A DNA stretch of 6,851 nt, taken from NCBI GenBank assembly GCA_026390215.1, contig JAPLGJ010000043.1, positions 1 to 6,851 of the forward strand, in the 5' to 3' direction. The notes below the pieces were generated by a model. It had not been told where the DNA came from. It searched no databases and was given only the letters and a program-made list of their open reading frames with translations. Within the stretch, counting starts at the first letter, position 1. Every line of letters starts with the position of its first letter. Origin of the DNA: Caldisericota bacterium. Lineage in GTDB: Bacteria > Caldisericota > Caldisericia > Cryosericales > Cryosericaceae. Shown here one piece after another: positions 5,921-6,851 of this stretch. The position numbers were made by a program, and so were the translations under genes.

Positions 5921-6455
5921 CGGCGGGGTACTCATCCGGATACCCGAGCGCCACCGCCGCGACCAGCTGTCCCGATTCTCCCAGCCATGCTGACAGTTGC
6001 CGATATGCCGACCACACGTCACACATCCAGAGCGTGCCCAGACCGACGTCCTGCGCGGCCAGCAGCATGTTCTGGACCGCTGCCCCGATGGACTGCGTGT
6101 CGACCATTTCCATGAAGGTCTGCCCAACCGAGTGGCTCGTCCAGGGATGCAGCCCTTCCGGGTTGAAGATGAAGATCGTCACCGGAGCGTGTTCCATGAT
6201 ACGAGCCGTCATAATGGCCGAGCCGGTCTCCATCCCGCGGGCCTTGGTGTCTGCGATGCCCTCACGCATGACGCGTATCATCTGCTTGCGCTTCTCGTCT
6301 CCCGCCACCACGACAAACCTCCATGGCTGACGGTTCTTGCCCGACGGCGCGAGAATCGCCGCTGCGAGGACCACATTGACTGTCTCCTCGGCGACAGGAC
6401 GGTCAGCAAACTTGCGGACACTCCTCCGCGCGGCGATCGCTTCCAGGGTTTCCAT
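5877..6455 (-). CDS. Nitroreductase-family flavoprotein
   Basis: The 192-residue protein fits the FMN-dependent nitroreductase family, usually homodimeric cytoplasmic oxidoreductases that use NAD(P)H to reduce nitroaromatics, quinones, flavins or other electron acceptors. The N-terminal FMN-phosphate motif is AARRSVRKF (8-16), followed by LAPSGKNRQPWRFVVV (35-50), which is the conserved P-S-G-x-N-x-Q-P-W segment. The mid-protein helix DTQSIGAAVQNMLLAA (119-134) and VGLGTLWM (137-144) are also standard, and the C-terminal LVAAVALGYPDEYP (164-177) is the usual closing motif. The ATG at 6455 follows a GGGAGGAAG ribosome site about 9 nt upstream. The gene starts 30 nt after the PepC stop on the same strand, so the two are probably co-transcribed. 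Substrate is unknown. Confidence 0.92.
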   Translation of the reverse strand: METLEAIAARRSVRKFADRPVAEETVNVVLAAAILAPSGKNRQPWRFVVVAGDEKRKQMIRVMREGIADTKARGMETGSAIMTARIMEHAPVTIFIFNPEGLHPWTSHSVGQTFMEMVDTQSIGAAVQNMLLAAQDVGLGTLWMCDVWSAYRQLSAWLGESGQLVAAVALGYPDEYPAARLRRPLSEVVRWF

Positions 6456-6485
6456 GACGGATGTCTTCCTCCCGATCCTGCCGTA

Positions 6486-6851
6486 TCAACGAGCCGCCGC
6501 CAGCGCGCCCATCGGGTCCCATGGCGGCAGGACCGTCGGCTCTTCGCGCAGGACAGAGGCCAGGTCTTCGGGAAGGTAGTCCCTGCTGACGGCGACTTCG
6601 TAAACATACTCGTCAAACCACGCATCCGTCATAACCATGAATCCCTTGTCTCCAAGCTTGTCTCCCCATGAGTTTTCAACACGCCACTTGCGCGCATGCC
6701 CGTCGCCGTCGAGGTCGACGCCCGTCAGTACCATGGCGTGTGTCATGAGACTCTGCCCATACAGGATGCGCTCAGCCTTGTCACTCATGAAACCCTCGCC
6801 ATACACAAGGTCGTACTCGTAGATTGACGGGTCCAGGATGCCGAGGTCCCG
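6486..6851 (-). CDS. pepC: PepC/bleomycin-hydrolase-type cysteine aminopeptidase, C-terminal 121 residues (partial)
   Basis: The frame is open to the right edge, so the N-terminal two-thirds or so, including the catalytic Cys, lies outside. The visible part carries the other two catalytic residues of C1B papain-like peptidases: His in LMTHAMVLTGVD and Asn in VENSWGDKLG. The following GFMVMTDAWFDEYVYEV and the C-terminal PPWDPMGALA are hallmarks of PepC and bleomycin hydrolase. These enzymes form cytoplasmic hexamers that remove N-terminal residues from peptides, with the C-terminal tail lying in the active-site cleft and enforcing aminopeptidase specificity. Here the tail runs three residues past the usual MGALA, ending AAR. 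The nitroreductase gene follows after 30 nt with no terminator visible between. Confidence 0.92.
   Translation of the reverse strand, partial: RDLGILDPSIYEYDLVYGEGFMSDKAERILYGQSLMTHAMVLTGVDLDGDGHARKWRVENSWGDKLGDKGFMVMTDAWFDEYVYEVAVSRDYLPEDLASVLREEPTVLPPWDPMGALAAAR

Overview
The window is a GC-rich (roughly 60% by eye), densely packed chromosomal segment from a bacterium. It holds eight genes or gene parts, mostly metabolic. I see no transposase, phage gene, CRISPR array, tRNA, rRNA or defence gene. A BioY biotin-uptake component, a UgtP/MGDG-synthase-type glycolipid glycosyltransferase and a PepC-type aminopeptidase together suggest a heterotrophic peptide user, perhaps Gram-positive-like or from a deep-branching phylum. 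The sequence alone does not settle the taxon.

Layout from left to right. (1) Positions 1-1274, minus strand: a class II aldolase/adducin-family enzyme, followed 43 nt later by the N-terminal 200 residues of a GAF-domain protein that leaves the window at its left edge. (2) Positions 1275-1395: a divergent promoter region containing a near-perfect dyad that supplies a TATACT -10 box to each strand. (3) Positions 1396-2310, plus strand: a plant-type L-asparaginase/isoaspartyl peptidase whose reading frame is broken by at least three, and probably five, single-base indels although the conserved residues all survive. It is followed by a strong hairpin terminator. (4) Positions 2445-5880, plus strand: a clear promoter, then a tightly coupled four-gene operon encoding an M20 amidohydrolase, BioY, a GT28 glycolipid glycosyltransferase and a Nudix hydrolase. 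All three gene junctions are 4-base stop/start overlaps (GTGA, GTGA, ATGA). (5) Positions 5877-6851, minus strand: a nitroreductase preceded by the C-terminal third or so of a PepC/bleomycin-hydrolase-type cysteine aminopeptidase. Its last stop codon shares a CTAG palindrome with the Nudix stop.

A shared theme is hydrolysis of peptide or amide bonds (isoaspartyl peptidase, M20 amidohydrolase, PepC) together with cofactor and membrane-lipid supply. The operon pairing of an amidohydrolase with BioY raises the possibility of biotin salvage from amide conjugates, but this is inference. I found no obviously new system. The points most worth checking are the damaged asparaginase gene, the symmetric divergent promoter and the M20-BioY coupling.
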